Positions 24,842 to 36,246 of a stretch of DNA of 64,000 nt are shown piece after piece. A model generated the notes under the pieces. The model saw only the letters and a list, made by a program, of their open reading frames with translations. It was not told the origin of the DNA and ran no database searches. Source of the DNA: Chamaecrista fasciculata (Eukaryota > Streptophyta > Magnoliopsida > Fabales > Fabaceae); assembly GCA_003254925.1 (NCBI GenBank), contig QANZ01043288.1:54671-118670 (forward strand). The letters run 5' to 3'. Within the stretch, counting starts at the first letter, position 1. Each line of letters starts with the position of its first letter. Both the position numbers and the translations under genes were made by a program.

Positions 24842-25169
24842 AACTCATACTTCTCTACAATTTTTCAATTAATTTCCAAGGTGATGGGCAAGTCTTGGCT
24901 TTGAAGTTAGGGTTAATGATTCAACATCAGAAGGAAGGAACAAACAAAAAATCTACAATTTTTTCTCTCAAAAGTAATTGTGATTGGTGTGTAATGATCA
25001 TATTAGATATAGAAATTAACGGCAATTATTAGTTCATTACTGTATACCTAATATATTATATTATATATAGGAATTTTTGGAGTAAATTATATATAAGAAA
25101 TTAGTCCTTTTTTTATCATAATTTCATATACTCCGTGATTGAGGTGAAAAAATTACTTTTATTTTTTAT

Positions 25170-25510
25170 TTTTTATGCATTCAACGTCTTTCACCAGCAA
25201 TAAAAAGAGGTAGAAACTCTATCCAGACATTAAACCCTAGAGAGGAAACTATAAACTTAGTCAAGTTGTGAGCAGCAAAGTTACACACTCTACTAACTCA
25301 AGAGAAAGAAACACTACGAAAACGATTACACAACCATAAAATGTTTTTAATAATAATATGAGAAGGAGAAAAATCAAGTGGAAGATCATTGAGATGAAAA
25401 GTCATTCTGTTACAATCAGTTTCCACAAAAACCCTATAACAGCCAAATTGAAGAGTCTACATCACTCCAAACTCCACCGCCAAAGCTTTTAATATATTTA
25501 TGGAACCAAT
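25170..25510 (-). mobile_element. LINE-type RNase H (RVT_3-like) fragment, degenerate
   Basis: The minus strand reads KALAVEFGVM*TLQFGCYRV then FVETDCNRM. This is the EA.A...G....FGC..V.VETDC signature of the RNase H-like domain found at the C-terminus of plant LINEs and in related gene fragments. At least one stop interrupts the frame, and downstream frames are also broken. No reverse transcriptase was seen nearby. It is read as a truncated LINE remnant. Confidence 0.55.
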
Positions 25511-26699
25511 AACATGTACAGTTTTGGACACTCCACCTAAATGAAAAAATTACTATTCATTCCTTATGGGTAAAAATGGTAGCTCCTTTTTCCTTTTTTG
25601 ACCAAATTGTAGCTCTAATTACAATAGTCGGTTCACTTTAATCATCTTAAAGCATTATGTCGTACATTAAGCAGTTATTTTGATTACTTATTTAAGTGCA
25701 GGTTGGTATTTTTCTAGCCAATAAGTAGAAGATTTTCATCAAACGTGTTTTTTTATTGCTTAGTTACTTTTTTTTTCATTATCTGCCAAAATAATTAATT
25801 AGACATGAATGCATCTTTAATTTTAAAATCCCATATAAGATTTTCTTCCTTTTATTCAGTGAAAAAAAAAATAATACATGAGTTGAATTCAGAAATTTAT
25901 TAAATACAAGACATGCCCTTTAAATATTTACAGAAAGATTTATAAATCGTTTACCTATAAAATTTTTACATCAACAATAGAAATAAAATATATAGATTAT
26001 AAACTAACTCTTGATTAACTTAAGTACTTAACCCATCTATATATATTGGACGGAATTTCTTTAATTCATACACTTTTTGTCGAAGAAACAAATATGGCAA
26101 AAACCATGTTCATACATTGATTGGATCTGACTAGTATAGAAGATATCAAGTAGCTACAGATATATACATATGCAGACGCCCTTGTATTGAACAGCTTGAC
26201 ATACACATATAAAGAGTAAAGAGTAAAGACTAAATACAGTGGGTGTGCATGAATAGTGAATTAAATAATAAGGGGAAAAAAAGGCAAATAGTGCTTGATT
26301 TGGATCTAGAGATGCATGTTGGCATCACTTTCAGCACATCAACACTGTGTCAGATAGGCCAGAGTGGAGATCCTTATTCCAAAATATATACAAGTGTGCC
26401 AATAAATTAAAGAAGCCAAGTTCAACACGCTAATTAGTACTAGATGGCATTGGATGCCAATTTGCCAATTACATTATAATTGTTTTACAATTAACTTAAT
26501 TACCTTTCCCTTTGCTTCCTCTTTACACTATTAAACATTCATGTGTGATCAGTGTTTAAAAAAAAACGTAGGAGAACATTTTATCGAATAACAATGTGTG
26601 GATTATTCTTCCCACTTTAACAGCATGTGAGTGGCATATATCTTTCACTAAATTTAATTAATTAATTAATTACATAGACGATTGCAAGTTCCTCAATAT

Positions 26700-26915
26700 A
26701 TAAGGCTAAAGTGTATTTTTGGTTTCATAACTTGGATAAAAGTCTTAATTTAGTTTTATAACTTTTTTTGTTGCAATTTTGGTCTCATAACTTTGGTAAT
26801 GGTCTCAATTTGGTTTCATAACTTTTTTTGTTACAATTTTTGTCCCATAACTTTTGAAAATATTTCACCGTTGATTCCAAGTTAATTTTCATCAATTATC
26901 TGTTAGAAGAATATA
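26700..26915. mobile_element. half of a foldback Mutator-type element
   Basis: GGCTAAAGTGTATTTTTGGT followed by repeats of TCTCATAACTTTGGTAATGG type is the left arm of the same element class as 36247-36720 and 56219-56989. The right arm is missing; the sequence runs into an LTR-like repeat at about 26920. Confidence 0.6.
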
Positions 26916-26919
26916 GTAG

Positions 26920-27345
26920 GCTTTTGATAGAACACGAAAAACAGAGTAGACTTTGATAGTGTGGTCATTGTCCTTAAGGAAATTAAGCCCCCACTATTTG
27001 TATGCTGTTGGGTGTTTATGGCAGATTTCCTTCAGGATTTACAAAGTCTGGTGTTATAGCCAGCAATACTATAACACCTTCTGAACACAAAACAGAGAAA
27101 GATAAGTTGAATATGAGATGCTCTGTTTTTTGAGAAGAAGTGTTATTTATAGGAAAAATCTGAACAGTTACAACCTTTCAGATTCTAACATAAATAACAG
27201 GTTACAACATTTAATAAATGAACATTCATATCTGTTTAAAAGTGAACAATCATGTCTCTTCAGGATTAAACTGAATTCTCTGTAAATAATGAATGTTCAT
27301 GACTGTTCATGAATGGACACTTCTCTGTTCATGAAGAGGCGTCGA
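26920..27345 (+). repeat. solo-LTR-like repeat (fossil)
   Basis: This stretch of about 420 bp begins near TGATAGAACACGAAAAACAG. Its first 180 bp parallel 10377-10570, and it has an LTR-like leader. No internal region flanks it. It is probably a Ty1/copia solo LTR; the ends are not defined. Confidence 0.45.
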
Positions 27346-27589
27346 TGATGTGCTTTTGTTTTAACTTTTTTATTTTGGTGTGAAATTCGCTAAAGCCTTC
27401 GTTTGTTTATATTTTTTACATTTTTTTATGAGTTATTTATCTTATGATTCTATTATAAAAGTAAAAAGAAATTTTAATGTAAAAAATTAAACCATTTGGA
27501 GGATTGAAATCAATATTTTCTCTTTTTTTAAAAGAAAAAGCAGATGGAAACATTTTTTTTTTGCTAGAAAAAGCATGGAAACTAGTCCA

Positions 27590-27850
27590 GGATTAATAAT
27601 ATAACTTTTTGAAAATTTGAGGGACTAAAACGAAACTTTGAATAAATTTAAGGAATTAAAATAAAACTTTGGCCTTTTCAAAATACGTGAGGTGGCACTC
27701 AACTGTGGATTTGGATGGTAAGTTAACAGAAGGGTGTTAGTTGCTCAAAATTAAAAACTCAAGGGTATTCTTTGCACAATTTTAAAATTCAGGGGTGTTA
27801 TGTGCACCTGACCTAAAACTCAAGGGATGTTTGTGCATTTTAACCTATTT
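27590..27850. repeat. foldback-element arm and AT-rich spacer
   Basis: Motifs such as GAGGGACTAAAACGAAACTT and AAAACTTTGGCC match the right arm of the 12508-13147 element type. The left arm was not found. Beyond it (27850-28440) is AT-rich sequence with a small hairpin at 28370-28432 (AATTTAACACATAAAAATAA paired with TTATTTATGTGTTAAATTTT), just upstream of the HRLI-2 leader. Confidence 0.5.
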
Positions 27851-28644
27851 TCTTAACCCCTTCCTTCGGGTTGGATTATTGGAGGGATGGGAATGGAGCA
27901 TCAACCAGGGTCATCACAATATTGAGTTTCACAGTGTCTAGAGATTAGTCATCAAGTTAGCTTTGATGGATATTCAGTCATGAACCAAAAAAAGAAAATG
28001 TTATCAAATTTTATAATTTAGAAAGCATTTAAGTAGAAGCATTTATTTATTTTTTAATATGGAAAAGTAGAAGTATTTATTAAAACTTATAACTTACTCA
28101 ACGTATTTACAAATAAATTATAACTAAAAGCATATATATATTTTAATTTTTATAATTAACAAAAAAATATAAATAATTTTTTTTATTTTTTATTTCATAA
28201 AAAATATAATTTATTTATAATAAATACATAATTTGATAATTTCAGTTTTAAATTATAATTTATATATTTTGGTTCTTAAAAACTATAAAAATAATATAAT
28301 TGACCACATAAAAATTATAATTCCTTACCCTTAATTAACTCATATTATTAACTCAAATTATTTTTAACTAAAATTTAACACATAAAAATAATATAAATTT
28401 ATCACAAATTATTTATGTGTTAAATTTTTAAATTATTAAATGTGACACCTAAGCATCTGAAATTGACCACTAGGACACTTCCAAGTTCCAACTCTTTATG
28501 GTTGGGTTACCCGTTACCCTCCTCTCTCGTTTCTCTCTCGCTCTCTCTGGGTCAGTGGGTCTCTCCATTTTCTTCTCTACGGCGAGGTGGTGATTCTGGA
28601 AATCGAAGATTCTCTTTCGTCTTCTCTGCTGGGATAGATAGATT

Positions 28645-30490
28645 ATGGGCTTCTTCTCCTTTCTAGGTCGCGTCCTCTTCGCATCTGTCTTCATCCTCTC
28701 CGCATGGCAGATGTGAGTTCTATTTCCAGATCTGTCATTTTTACTTACTACTAATCGTATTCATATTATCGTCGTGCTTTCGTTTTACCTATTTGGGTTA
28801 CCCTTATTTTTCTGTCTCATATCATTGATTGAATTAAATGATTTCTTCAATCAAATTAAGACCATGCGACTATGCTTTGTCACATGGGTTTCTTTATTTC
28901 TGGTGACTGATGGCGGTGTTAACGTATGTTATAACTCTATTGGATTTTTTCTTTCCGAAGTTCTACTATGTGGGATTGTTAAGTGATCTTGACGTAAATC
29001 ACTACAGGGGTTTTTCCCACCATTTACTACATGAATATGAGAAACCAAAAAGCACTTTGGCAATTGAAATCTAATTTCTTCTCATCAAGTATGGATCTTT
29101 CGTTGATGCGCCAGTTTCATATTTTCTTTGTTTTTACTCCATTCTTGCATAATTGAAAGCTCTGAAGTTTGTACGCATTAAGATTCTAAGATTTTGATGT
29201 CAAATTAACTACAGGTCACAAATATATATAGATCAAATTCCAGGGCCATATGTCTGGAACAACTAACTCTCAGTATGTACAAATTCATGGTCATCTCATA
29301 TTTGTTGGCAATCTGCCAGGAACCGTGTGTTTCCAGGAAGTGTAACTATAACAATGCAATCAACTGTTCTGAACCTTGATGATCGAATCACTATTTCGTC
29401 ATATCTTTGTTAGAATAAATTGATTTTAGGTTTGGTTTCTCCCATGGTTATTTTTACATAAAAAACCCAAAACATCTCTTTCATGTACCAAAAAAGTATT
29501 AGTGGGCATTGATTCACACATTGTTGTTCTACTGATATTAGTGGGCTCACTAGGTCATGATCTATGAAAAGTGCTTGGCTGATTCGTCATATATCTTGTT
29601 TCACAAAAGTTGTGTCCAATCAAATGTTGGTTATCTGTATTTCCTAATGAGTTGGTTTCTGTAACTGAAGAATATCTTTTTAGCTAACTGCTTATGTATG
29701 TAGCTAAGATAGCTGGCTAAGAATAATACTATGAAGCAATATAAACATTCACTACCTTTGCATTAATAAAACTTGTTTGTCGACAGCTATAATGAATTTG
29801 ATGCCAGTGGTGGACCAATTGCAAAGGAATTAATTCCCAAGCTCACAGTTGTAAGGAAAAACCTATCCTCCAAGTTGGGGATTGGTATACATGATATTGA
29901 TGTAAGACCTCCCTTCTGCTATTTTCCTTGTTGTGGAAATGTGTTTCAATTCAGTTTTTACTTCCATTGTAGTTGCCTTCCTGATTGTGATATTAAATAC
30001 AGGTCCGGCAGTTCATTGCTACTATTGTATTTCTAAAGGGGGTTGGAGGGATCCTGTTTGTGTTTGGCAGCTCGTTTGGGTCTTTCCTTTTGGTAAGAGT
30101 CTGCTCTCATAGCTTTGTTGTAAATTCACTTTTCAATCGTCTATTGTAGTTGTTGTTTCTGAAATTATGATCCACTGAAAACTTCCTCTTTTTCTTGGTA
30201 GCTATCACACCTGGCTCTTACCACCCCACTTCTGTATGATTTCTACAATTATGGATCGAACACACCTGAATATAGTCAACTGCTAAATGATTTCTTGCAG
30301 GTTTGTCTAAACTGTTGATTCTATGTATTTTTGGCTGATGATTTAGACCCGTGTGATAGCTTATTATACTGTGTTTGCTTTGTAGCAGAGCACAGCACTT
30401 TTTGGTGCATTGCTATTCTTTGTAGGGATGAAGAACTCAATCCCCAGGAGACAGCTCAATAAGAAGGTCCCGAAAACAAAGACGGTTTAG
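28645..30490 (+). CDS. HR-like lesion-inducing protein (HRLI-2)
   Basis: Exons are 28645..28712, 29787..29901, 30003..30092, 30202..30300 and 30386..30490 (68+115+90+99+105 nt, 158 aa). The first four exon lengths equal those of HRLI-1. The protein starts MGFFSFLGRVLFASVFILSA, has WQIYNEFDASGGPIAKELIP, and ends SIPRRQLNKKVPKTKTV. Four hydrophobic segments are present, as in HRLI-1. The two paralogues are only about half identical by eye, so they are old duplicates despite lying 9 kb apart in head-to-head orientation. The last intron ends TAGCAG, a tandem NAGNAG acceptor: using the first AG gives one extra Gln (158 aa), the second gives 157 aa. The leader before the ATG is CT-rich (28500-28640). 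The function is presumably membrane-associated; the biochemical role is unknown. Confidence 0.93.
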
Positions 30491-31061
30491 AGATTAGGAC
30501 AAAGATGAGTTTGTGTCTTCAGAGAAAAGTTGTCAGACAAACTGCCTAGTTGCAGCATTAGATCTTCCACTCTATCTTAAGTTATTTTGGTCTTTTATTA
30601 TTTTCTTGTATTTTCTTTCCCTTCTTACGGATTGGACTTTTTGGTGTAGTTAATTTGATCAATATAATTTTGGAAAGTGCATTGTAACTCTGATAGTTAG
30701 ACATAATTCATTGGAGGTACTCCGAATTCCACTTGCATTATTTTATACTTTGAAGTTGCTGGAATAGGCATTAAGCAAGATTTTTATGTTCTCACAAGGA
30801 AAAAGGGGAAATCAAATAAATAAATAAAATACTTTATGCTGGTTACATTCTGTTGAAAGGGTCGGTGGTAGCTCTATAAGAATGCCTTAATCTAATAGCA
30901 TAAGCCAAAGTTCTCATAAGAAAAAGGAAGAAAATAGTTTCTACTTTTAATTTAAATTTATTTGTTTTGGTCATTGTTTTTCGAAAAACAATAAAAAAGC
31001 AATCAGTATGCTCATGGATGATCATTAATTAATTGTATTTTTCTTAGGCAGGTGTGTTAAT
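30491..31061 (+). other. HRLI-2 3'UTR and spacer
   Basis: The 3'UTR probably ends near 30680, where an ATATAATTTTGG region follows a TTTATTATTTTC tract. No other gene was seen. Confidence 0.4.
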
Positions 31062-31114
31062 CTATGAAGCGTAAACATTTGTCAATATGTTTATGTCCGT
31101 ATAGAGCTTCATAG
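31062..31114. mobile_element. 53-bp hAT-like micro-element
   Basis: The perfect terminal inverted repeat CTATGAAGC / GCTTCATAG is flanked by an exact 8-bp duplication, GTGTTAAT, at 31054-31061 and 31115-31122. The 8-bp duplication and the end motif fit a hAT-type deletion derivative related to the 6493-6704 MITE. Confidence 0.65.
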
Positions 31115-31436
31115 GTGTTAATGGACATAACAGTTTTATATACATTTATTTTAAAGTTTTCTCCCATCAAATATTTCAATTATATTCTCTTATTTTAATA
31201 ATTGATTGTGCAAAAAATTATTTTTATATTATTATTTTATCATGATTGATTGTATATAAAACAAATTTACTATGTATCTTATTTTTTTATTAAGAATCTT
31301 AAGATATAATGGTGCAGTTTTTTTTAGAGTATTGGGACTGAATATGGACTATTTGGTGACCGCTTTTGTGATAGTCTTGGAGCTGTAATGATTTAGTTTG
31401 GGACTGCTTTTAAAGCACAAGGAGAGGGAGAAATGT

Positions 31437-31534
31437 AGGTGAGTAACATACATTGTAGTAAGTGTAATATGCTAGATGGGTTGGTAGGTGAGTAACATAC
31501 ATTGTAGTAAGTGTAATATGCTAGATGGGTTGGT
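31437..31534 (+). repeat. tandem duplication, 2 x 49 bp
   Basis: The unit starts AGGTGAGTAACATACATTGT. It occurs at 31437-31485 and again at 31486-31534 with virtually no difference. Confidence 0.9.
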
Positions 31535-32111
31535 AATTGATTGTCTTGTCTTGTCAATTTGTTTAATACGAAAGATGAGTCCCCTTGCAAAAGTTACAAA
31601 TACCCCACATTCATTAGTTGATATTCTGTCTAGTAATGCTTATACTAGAGAGAAATTGGCTATTTTTACTTTATTTTTGTTTGTACTAGATCTACCTTAC
31701 TTTCAAAAAAAAAAATATAATATATTTCAATACTCAGTGAAGATACAATTTTCAATGGCCTGCGTTCCATATATTGTATATAAAATTACAACAAAAATAA
31801 TTATTTAAATATTACGCTTATATATATAAAACAACTAGTATACTTGAAGGGTTTTCATTAGTGTCCATTAGCCATATTCTTCATGGGCTCAAATCTTGAA
31901 CTCTTCTCACCAAACTTGAACACTGGTTATATATCCCTCCAGCATATGTATGCTCTCCCAATCCTCTCAACGCTATAACAGTAAAATAAATGTTAAGATA
32001 AAGCGATGGAGTTAAAAGAAGGAATATAAGTGCTCTGCAATTATGCATATACAGACTTCACTGGAAATGGTATGGAATAGTTTTTTTTTTTTTAGTAAAC
32101 AAACAAAGGAC

Positions 32112-32369
32112 TTAACGAAAGAAAGAAAAGTCAAGACCTAGCGAAACCGTGGAAGAAGGAGCAAAGGTAGTGAAATACGAGAAGAAGTCCTTCAAAGTCA
32201 AGACATGCCGCTTGATGGCCAAACCATGAGCAAGAAGAACCTCCAAATCCCTAACCACTGGCTGCAGATCACCTCTGGAAGCAGTCCAATTCCTCACCTG
32301 CTGGATAATGCCCAGCTTGTTGGAAGCAATAGTCACGCCATTAATGAGGATAGACTGGTGAAGAAGCAA
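32112..32369 (-). mobile_element. possible LINE RNase H-like C-terminal fragment
   Basis: An 85-aa minus-strand frame contains VVRDLEVLLAHGLAIKRHVL and a hydrophobic tail. This resembles the '.N..AHGLA....L' end of RNase H-like domains in plant LINEs. A poly(T)/poly(A) tract lies next to it at 32081-32094. The match is weak and there is no upstream domain. The rest of 31535-33039 holds AT-rich DNA and the 3'UTR of the next gene. Confidence 0.35.
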
Positions 32370-33039
32370 AATATCCCTACAAACCGAGAGGACAAAAAGA
32401 TTTGTGTCTACATTTTGCGTATTGGAACGCTTCCCGAATATATAGAATAGTTATATACAAGTAATGGTTATATTATCTATATATATATATTATATAATAT
32501 TATATAAAATGATTATACATGAGTCTATCACTAAAAACTTACCTGCTGTTGAGTGCATATTAACCAAGTTATACATTAATAAATAAAGTAATGAACCATT
32601 GTTCAGATAAGGCTTATGAAGAGACTCACAAACTTTACAAATGAACTAAGTTTTACATACTTATCTAAATCTGGAATAAAAATGGAATGAAAAGACTCAC
32701 ATTGTACTGAATATGACGCCGGATAGAGGGATGGAGAAAGCTAGAAAAGAGAGGAAATGGAGGGAGCAACTAAATGCTTCATAAATCCTTTGGACGATAT
32801 GGTTTCTGCTCAATCAGAAGTGGCCAATTCTATTGTCCGAAAACGCGCCGATTCCTTTATTATTTGGTTTCCATGGGTGACATGGTGAAAGGAGCAGCAT
32901 TGGATCACTTGAACAGTCCAGATTCTCCAAATTTCACAAAGAATTCCTCCCCAGAGGATCCGGTTTGGATCAAGTGAGGGAAAAAAAACAAGATGAGAAG
33001 TCACTATCTAAAAAGAATGACTTTGACAACAAGTTAATG

Positions 33040-35115
33040 TTACACTTCAAATAACTTATTCTTGTAGCATGAAGTCCAGTCAAAGTCATCCCTTGAAGCA
33101 ATCAGACCACCTCCATCGGTACTTATGGACTCAGCCCCTGAACATGATACCGGAGCAGGAAATATTTCTATGCCAGGTCCCTCACTCCCTAGTTCACTAT
33201 TATCAGTCTCAGCAATTTTTACATCACTATTCAATTTTTTATCGCAATCTACTTCATGGTTGACTTGGAGCTGGGCACCGTGATATATTGGTGATTTATT
33301 GCTGCCACAGTAATCAGCAAGGTCTTCTTCATCTGACAAGCATTTGCAACAATCAAACTCGTCAAGCTCATATAGTTGGCTCATTAACCCTTCCCTCCAT
33401 GATATCCTCACTTGGGATTGTGATGCATTCTCAACTGTAGAACTTGACAACCAAGGATCCTGATCATCCAAAAACTTTGGGAGTTTGCTGAGATCAATGG
33501 AATCAGGAGGCAAAGTTGAACAATCGAATCGAAAACTTGAATTAGAAGAATCCTCAAATGGTACAGAGAAGAAGCTTGCTGATGGAATTGCTTCACTGAT
33601 CGAACTGAGGTCAAGGTTAGAATTACCTTCCTTTGGATTGTCTGCTTGCATCCATGACCAGCCTACATGTACATCTGAGCTAGAGTCTGACTGTGGAGTT
33701 TGAATAACATTTGCACTACTCAATGAATATTGGGACAATGGAGAGTTATTATCAGTGAGATTGTATTGACAGTTTTTTCCTTTTCCGGAGCTACCTGCCT
33801 CATAACCAGGTGTTGAATTGGGAGAGAAAAACATGGGTAAATAAGAAGGTGTTGATATGGAATCCAAAAATCCTTGAAATTCAGGGAGTCCACTTGGAGA
33901 AATTGCAGTAGTAATTTTTCTACTCATACAGCAAGCAGCACTTGACAAATCAATGCTATCACTCATATTCAAGGAAGTTCTATGTCTGGATAATGGTGAA
34001 GAAATGGAATCAAGAGTGGTGGACGCTTCTAGTCCTAACACTCGGGGACTTGGTCCATCTTCAGACTTCTCAGCAATATCTTTATCCTTCTTGTTATGAG
34101 GTGAAGAAAGCCAATGCATTGAAGCTTCGCTTGGAAAGGGCAACAAAGAGGCATTGACTTTGTCCTCAATGCCCATAATTTCCTTCTCATCCTCATCATC
34201 AAAACTATCAGCAGCCACTTTGTTAAAGCTTGAGTTGTTCTCTTCAATAATAAGAATACCTCTAGGCTTGCACTTCCTTTTGTCAGTGACACCAGAAACT
34301 ACATAACCAGCAGCATAACAAGCAGGTGTAGTAGCTGAAACCAAAGAAGACCCACATTGAATCTCTGGGGAAATGGAGTTTTGAATTGGAGGCGTTCTAC
34401 TATGGCTTGTATTTGAGTTCTCTTTCAAATCTCCATCATCTATACTATCCAAATGCACCAGAGCTGATCCAGTAGCTTTTTTACTTGTAGGCGTCAGAGT
34501 TGCTTCATTATGACATGATTTGAGCTGAGAACACTCACCAACTTTGTCATTTATCCCCTCAAGTCTATTTTCCCGTTGCTTTGACTCTTCGGATGCAGAT
34601 GGAAATCTAGGTAAAAAACTACTATGGTCATTCAAAACAGAAGAAGGCTTAGATTTTTGGCCAATTTTGGAACCTGATTTCTTTCCAGACTGCCACTGGT
34701 ACAGGCACGGGGTATTCTTCTTGAACTTCTGTGCCTTCTCTGAAGTGAGTTTTTTTGTGTGTTCCACACTATTACCTTTTGAAAGGTTTTCTTTTGATTT
34801 GGGCTGTTTCAGAGGAGGTATGGTGGGAGCCGAACCAGGAGTCTTGGAAATATATTTTGGTCTTTGGGCTGGGGTTTTTGAGGAAGAAGAAGACGAAGAG
34901 TGAGAGAGTAAGAATTTAAGGCAGCCTCTTGGGGCTTCAGAGGAGACACTGGAAGAATCACTGCTATTGCTACTGCCAGAAATGCGATTTAGATCCTGCA
35001 ATGGGTTCCGTGGACTCTGCTTCTTCGTGTGTACATATTTTGCTAAGGATGTTGGAGGTGGTGCTGTAGGTGGAGGAGGCAACGAAGGTTTTTTGGCTGA
35101 AAATGTTCGGCTCAT
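33040..35115 (-). CDS. unrecognised Ser/Pro-rich plant protein (691 aa)
   Basis: This is one uninterrupted minus-strand frame from ATG 35115 to TAA 33040. An acceptor CAG at 35126-35124, just before the ATG, together with a donor at 35712 indicates a 5'UTR intron. The protein is hydrophilic and mostly low-complexity: a Pro-rich start (KKPSLPPPPTAPPPTSLAKY), Ser-rich blocks around residues 48-85, and basic stretches (residues 100-160). A conserved-looking island contains CYAAGYVVSGVTDKRKCKPR. Toward the C-terminus come WREGLMSQLYELDEFDCCKC and an end DDFDWTSCYKNKLFEV. No enzyme domain, signal peptide or membrane segment is visible. I do not recognise a named family; nuclear or cytoskeletal scaffold roles would be guesses. 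Long overlapping antisense frames are shadows. The length and clean frame make it a real gene. Confidence 0.85.
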   Translation of the reverse strand: MSRTFSAKKPSLPPPPTAPPPTSLAKYVHTKKQSPRNPLQDLNRISGSSNSSDSSSVSSEAPRGCLKFLLSHSSSSSSSKTPAQRPKYISKTPGSAPTIPPLKQPKSKENLSKGNSVEHTKKLTSEKAQKFKKNTPCLYQWQSGKKSGSKIGQKSKPSSVLNDHSSFLPRFPSASEESKQRENRLEGINDKVGECSQLKSCHNEATLTPTSKKATGSALVHLDSIDDGDLKENSNTSHSRTPPIQNSISPEIQCGSSLVSATTPACYAAGYVVSGVTDKRKCKPRGILIIEENNSSFNKVAADSFDDEDEKEIMGIEDKVNASLLPFPSEASMHWLSSPHNKKDKDIAEKSEDGPSPRVLGLEASTTLDSISSPLSRHRTSLNMSDSIDLSSAACCMSRKITTAISPSGLPEFQGFLDSISTPSYLPMFFSPNSTPGYEAGSSGKGKNCQYNLTDNNSPLSQYSLSSANVIQTPQSDSSSDVHVGWSWMQADNPKEGNSNLDLSSISEAIPSASFFSVPFEDSSNSSFRFDCSTLPPDSIDLSKLPKFLDDQDPWLSSSTVENASQSQVRISWREGLMSQLYELDEFDCCKCLSDEEDLADYCGSNKSPIYHGAQLQVNHEVDCDKKLNSDVKIAETDNSELGSEGPGIEIFPAPVSCSGAESISTDGGGLIASRDDFDWTSCYKNKLFEV

Positions 35116-35712
35116 TGTGAGGCCTGCAGGATCTCTCGTACATTAAATTGATCTGGCTGTTCACAAGCATGCTTGCATAAGCATAATAATTCTTAAATCT
35201 TCTCTAATCTGTTAAATCTCCATATAGTATCAACTTCTGAGAAACATTCAAAATCTAATTCAATGTTTCTATCAATCAGATAAAGTAAAAGTGTAAATCA
35301 TAAAAGGGAGAAAGCCGTTTGAGTAAATATTTTTTAAAAAAACTCATGCTCTCAGTAGAAGCGTACAAAAAATTACAAAACAAATTGTTTGTGGAGATCA
35401 TTTCCTTATAGAACCATAATGTAACTTCAGCAAAATCCGCAGCATTACAATGTCATGCATAAATGATAAGTTAACCAAATAAATAAACAAATAAGTTTAA
35501 AAACACACGAGGCAGAAGCAGAATCATAAAGCGTAGCAGCTCGCCAAGCTGCTGGAGCTCATAACATTGAACTTCAAGTGACCAAGTGGATCAGTGAAAT
35601 GTGCTTAGCTCTAACATCGTTCGAAAAGAAAGCAAGAGGTTCAAACAATCTAGGGCTGCATTTTCCGAAGAAACAAACAAGAATCTCAGATCAAAAGGTA
35701 AGTAGATGATAC

Positions 35713-35835
35713 CTGGTTTTAAGATTTGATGGGCAGCTCCTGCAGACTTGTACTATGCGATTTGGAATGAATGGAATCAGAAAATCGGCGATGAAACAAA
35801 GAGGGGCTAAAATGGAATAAAGTCATAAACTAGTC
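35713..35835 (-). other. probable 5'UTR exon of the 691-aa gene
   Basis: The minus strand reads AAAACCAG|GTATCATC, with the donor at 35712-35711. It would splice to the acceptor at 35124 next to the ATG. The upstream end is unknown. An 83-aa frame just upstream (35807-36058) could be a uORF but is unsupported. Confidence 0.45.
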
Positions 35836-36246
35836 CTTCCTTCCCTAATTTGAATTGAGACATGCCACGAACTTGCTTTACCACGTTGTGCGCTGATCTT
35901 GGAACCAGATCCTCTAAAGTGCGGAACTGCATAAGACTGTGAAGTCTCTGCATTTTGGAAGATCTCAGCCATTCATCAAAACAACAGCTTGGATAACGCC
36001 ATGTGTCTCCCCTTTTGCTGAAAGGCATAATTTGAACTTCGGAGAACCATATGCACAAGTATGCAGCTCCTTTTTGTGGAGAGTTTGAGTTTGAACTACT
36101 GAATATTCATTCATAAGAAGAAGCCAATGAGTATATACGATTTATTAGAAGTAGTGAATAGTTCTCTATTAAAAATGGTAACTTCGAGTTTTAAATTTTT
36201 GAATTTTCATATTAAGAGAAAATATTGCAATTTTTTTTTTTTTTTT

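Noticed and set aside
34544-34903. 119-aa plus-strand frame
   Set aside because: It is antisense to the 691-aa gene and arises from its Ser/Lys codon bias; no domain or splice support.
35807-36058. 83-aa minus-strand frame upstream of the 691-aa gene
   Set aside because: It reads fairly protein-like but has no recognisable domain or splice support; at most a uORF or old gene fragment.
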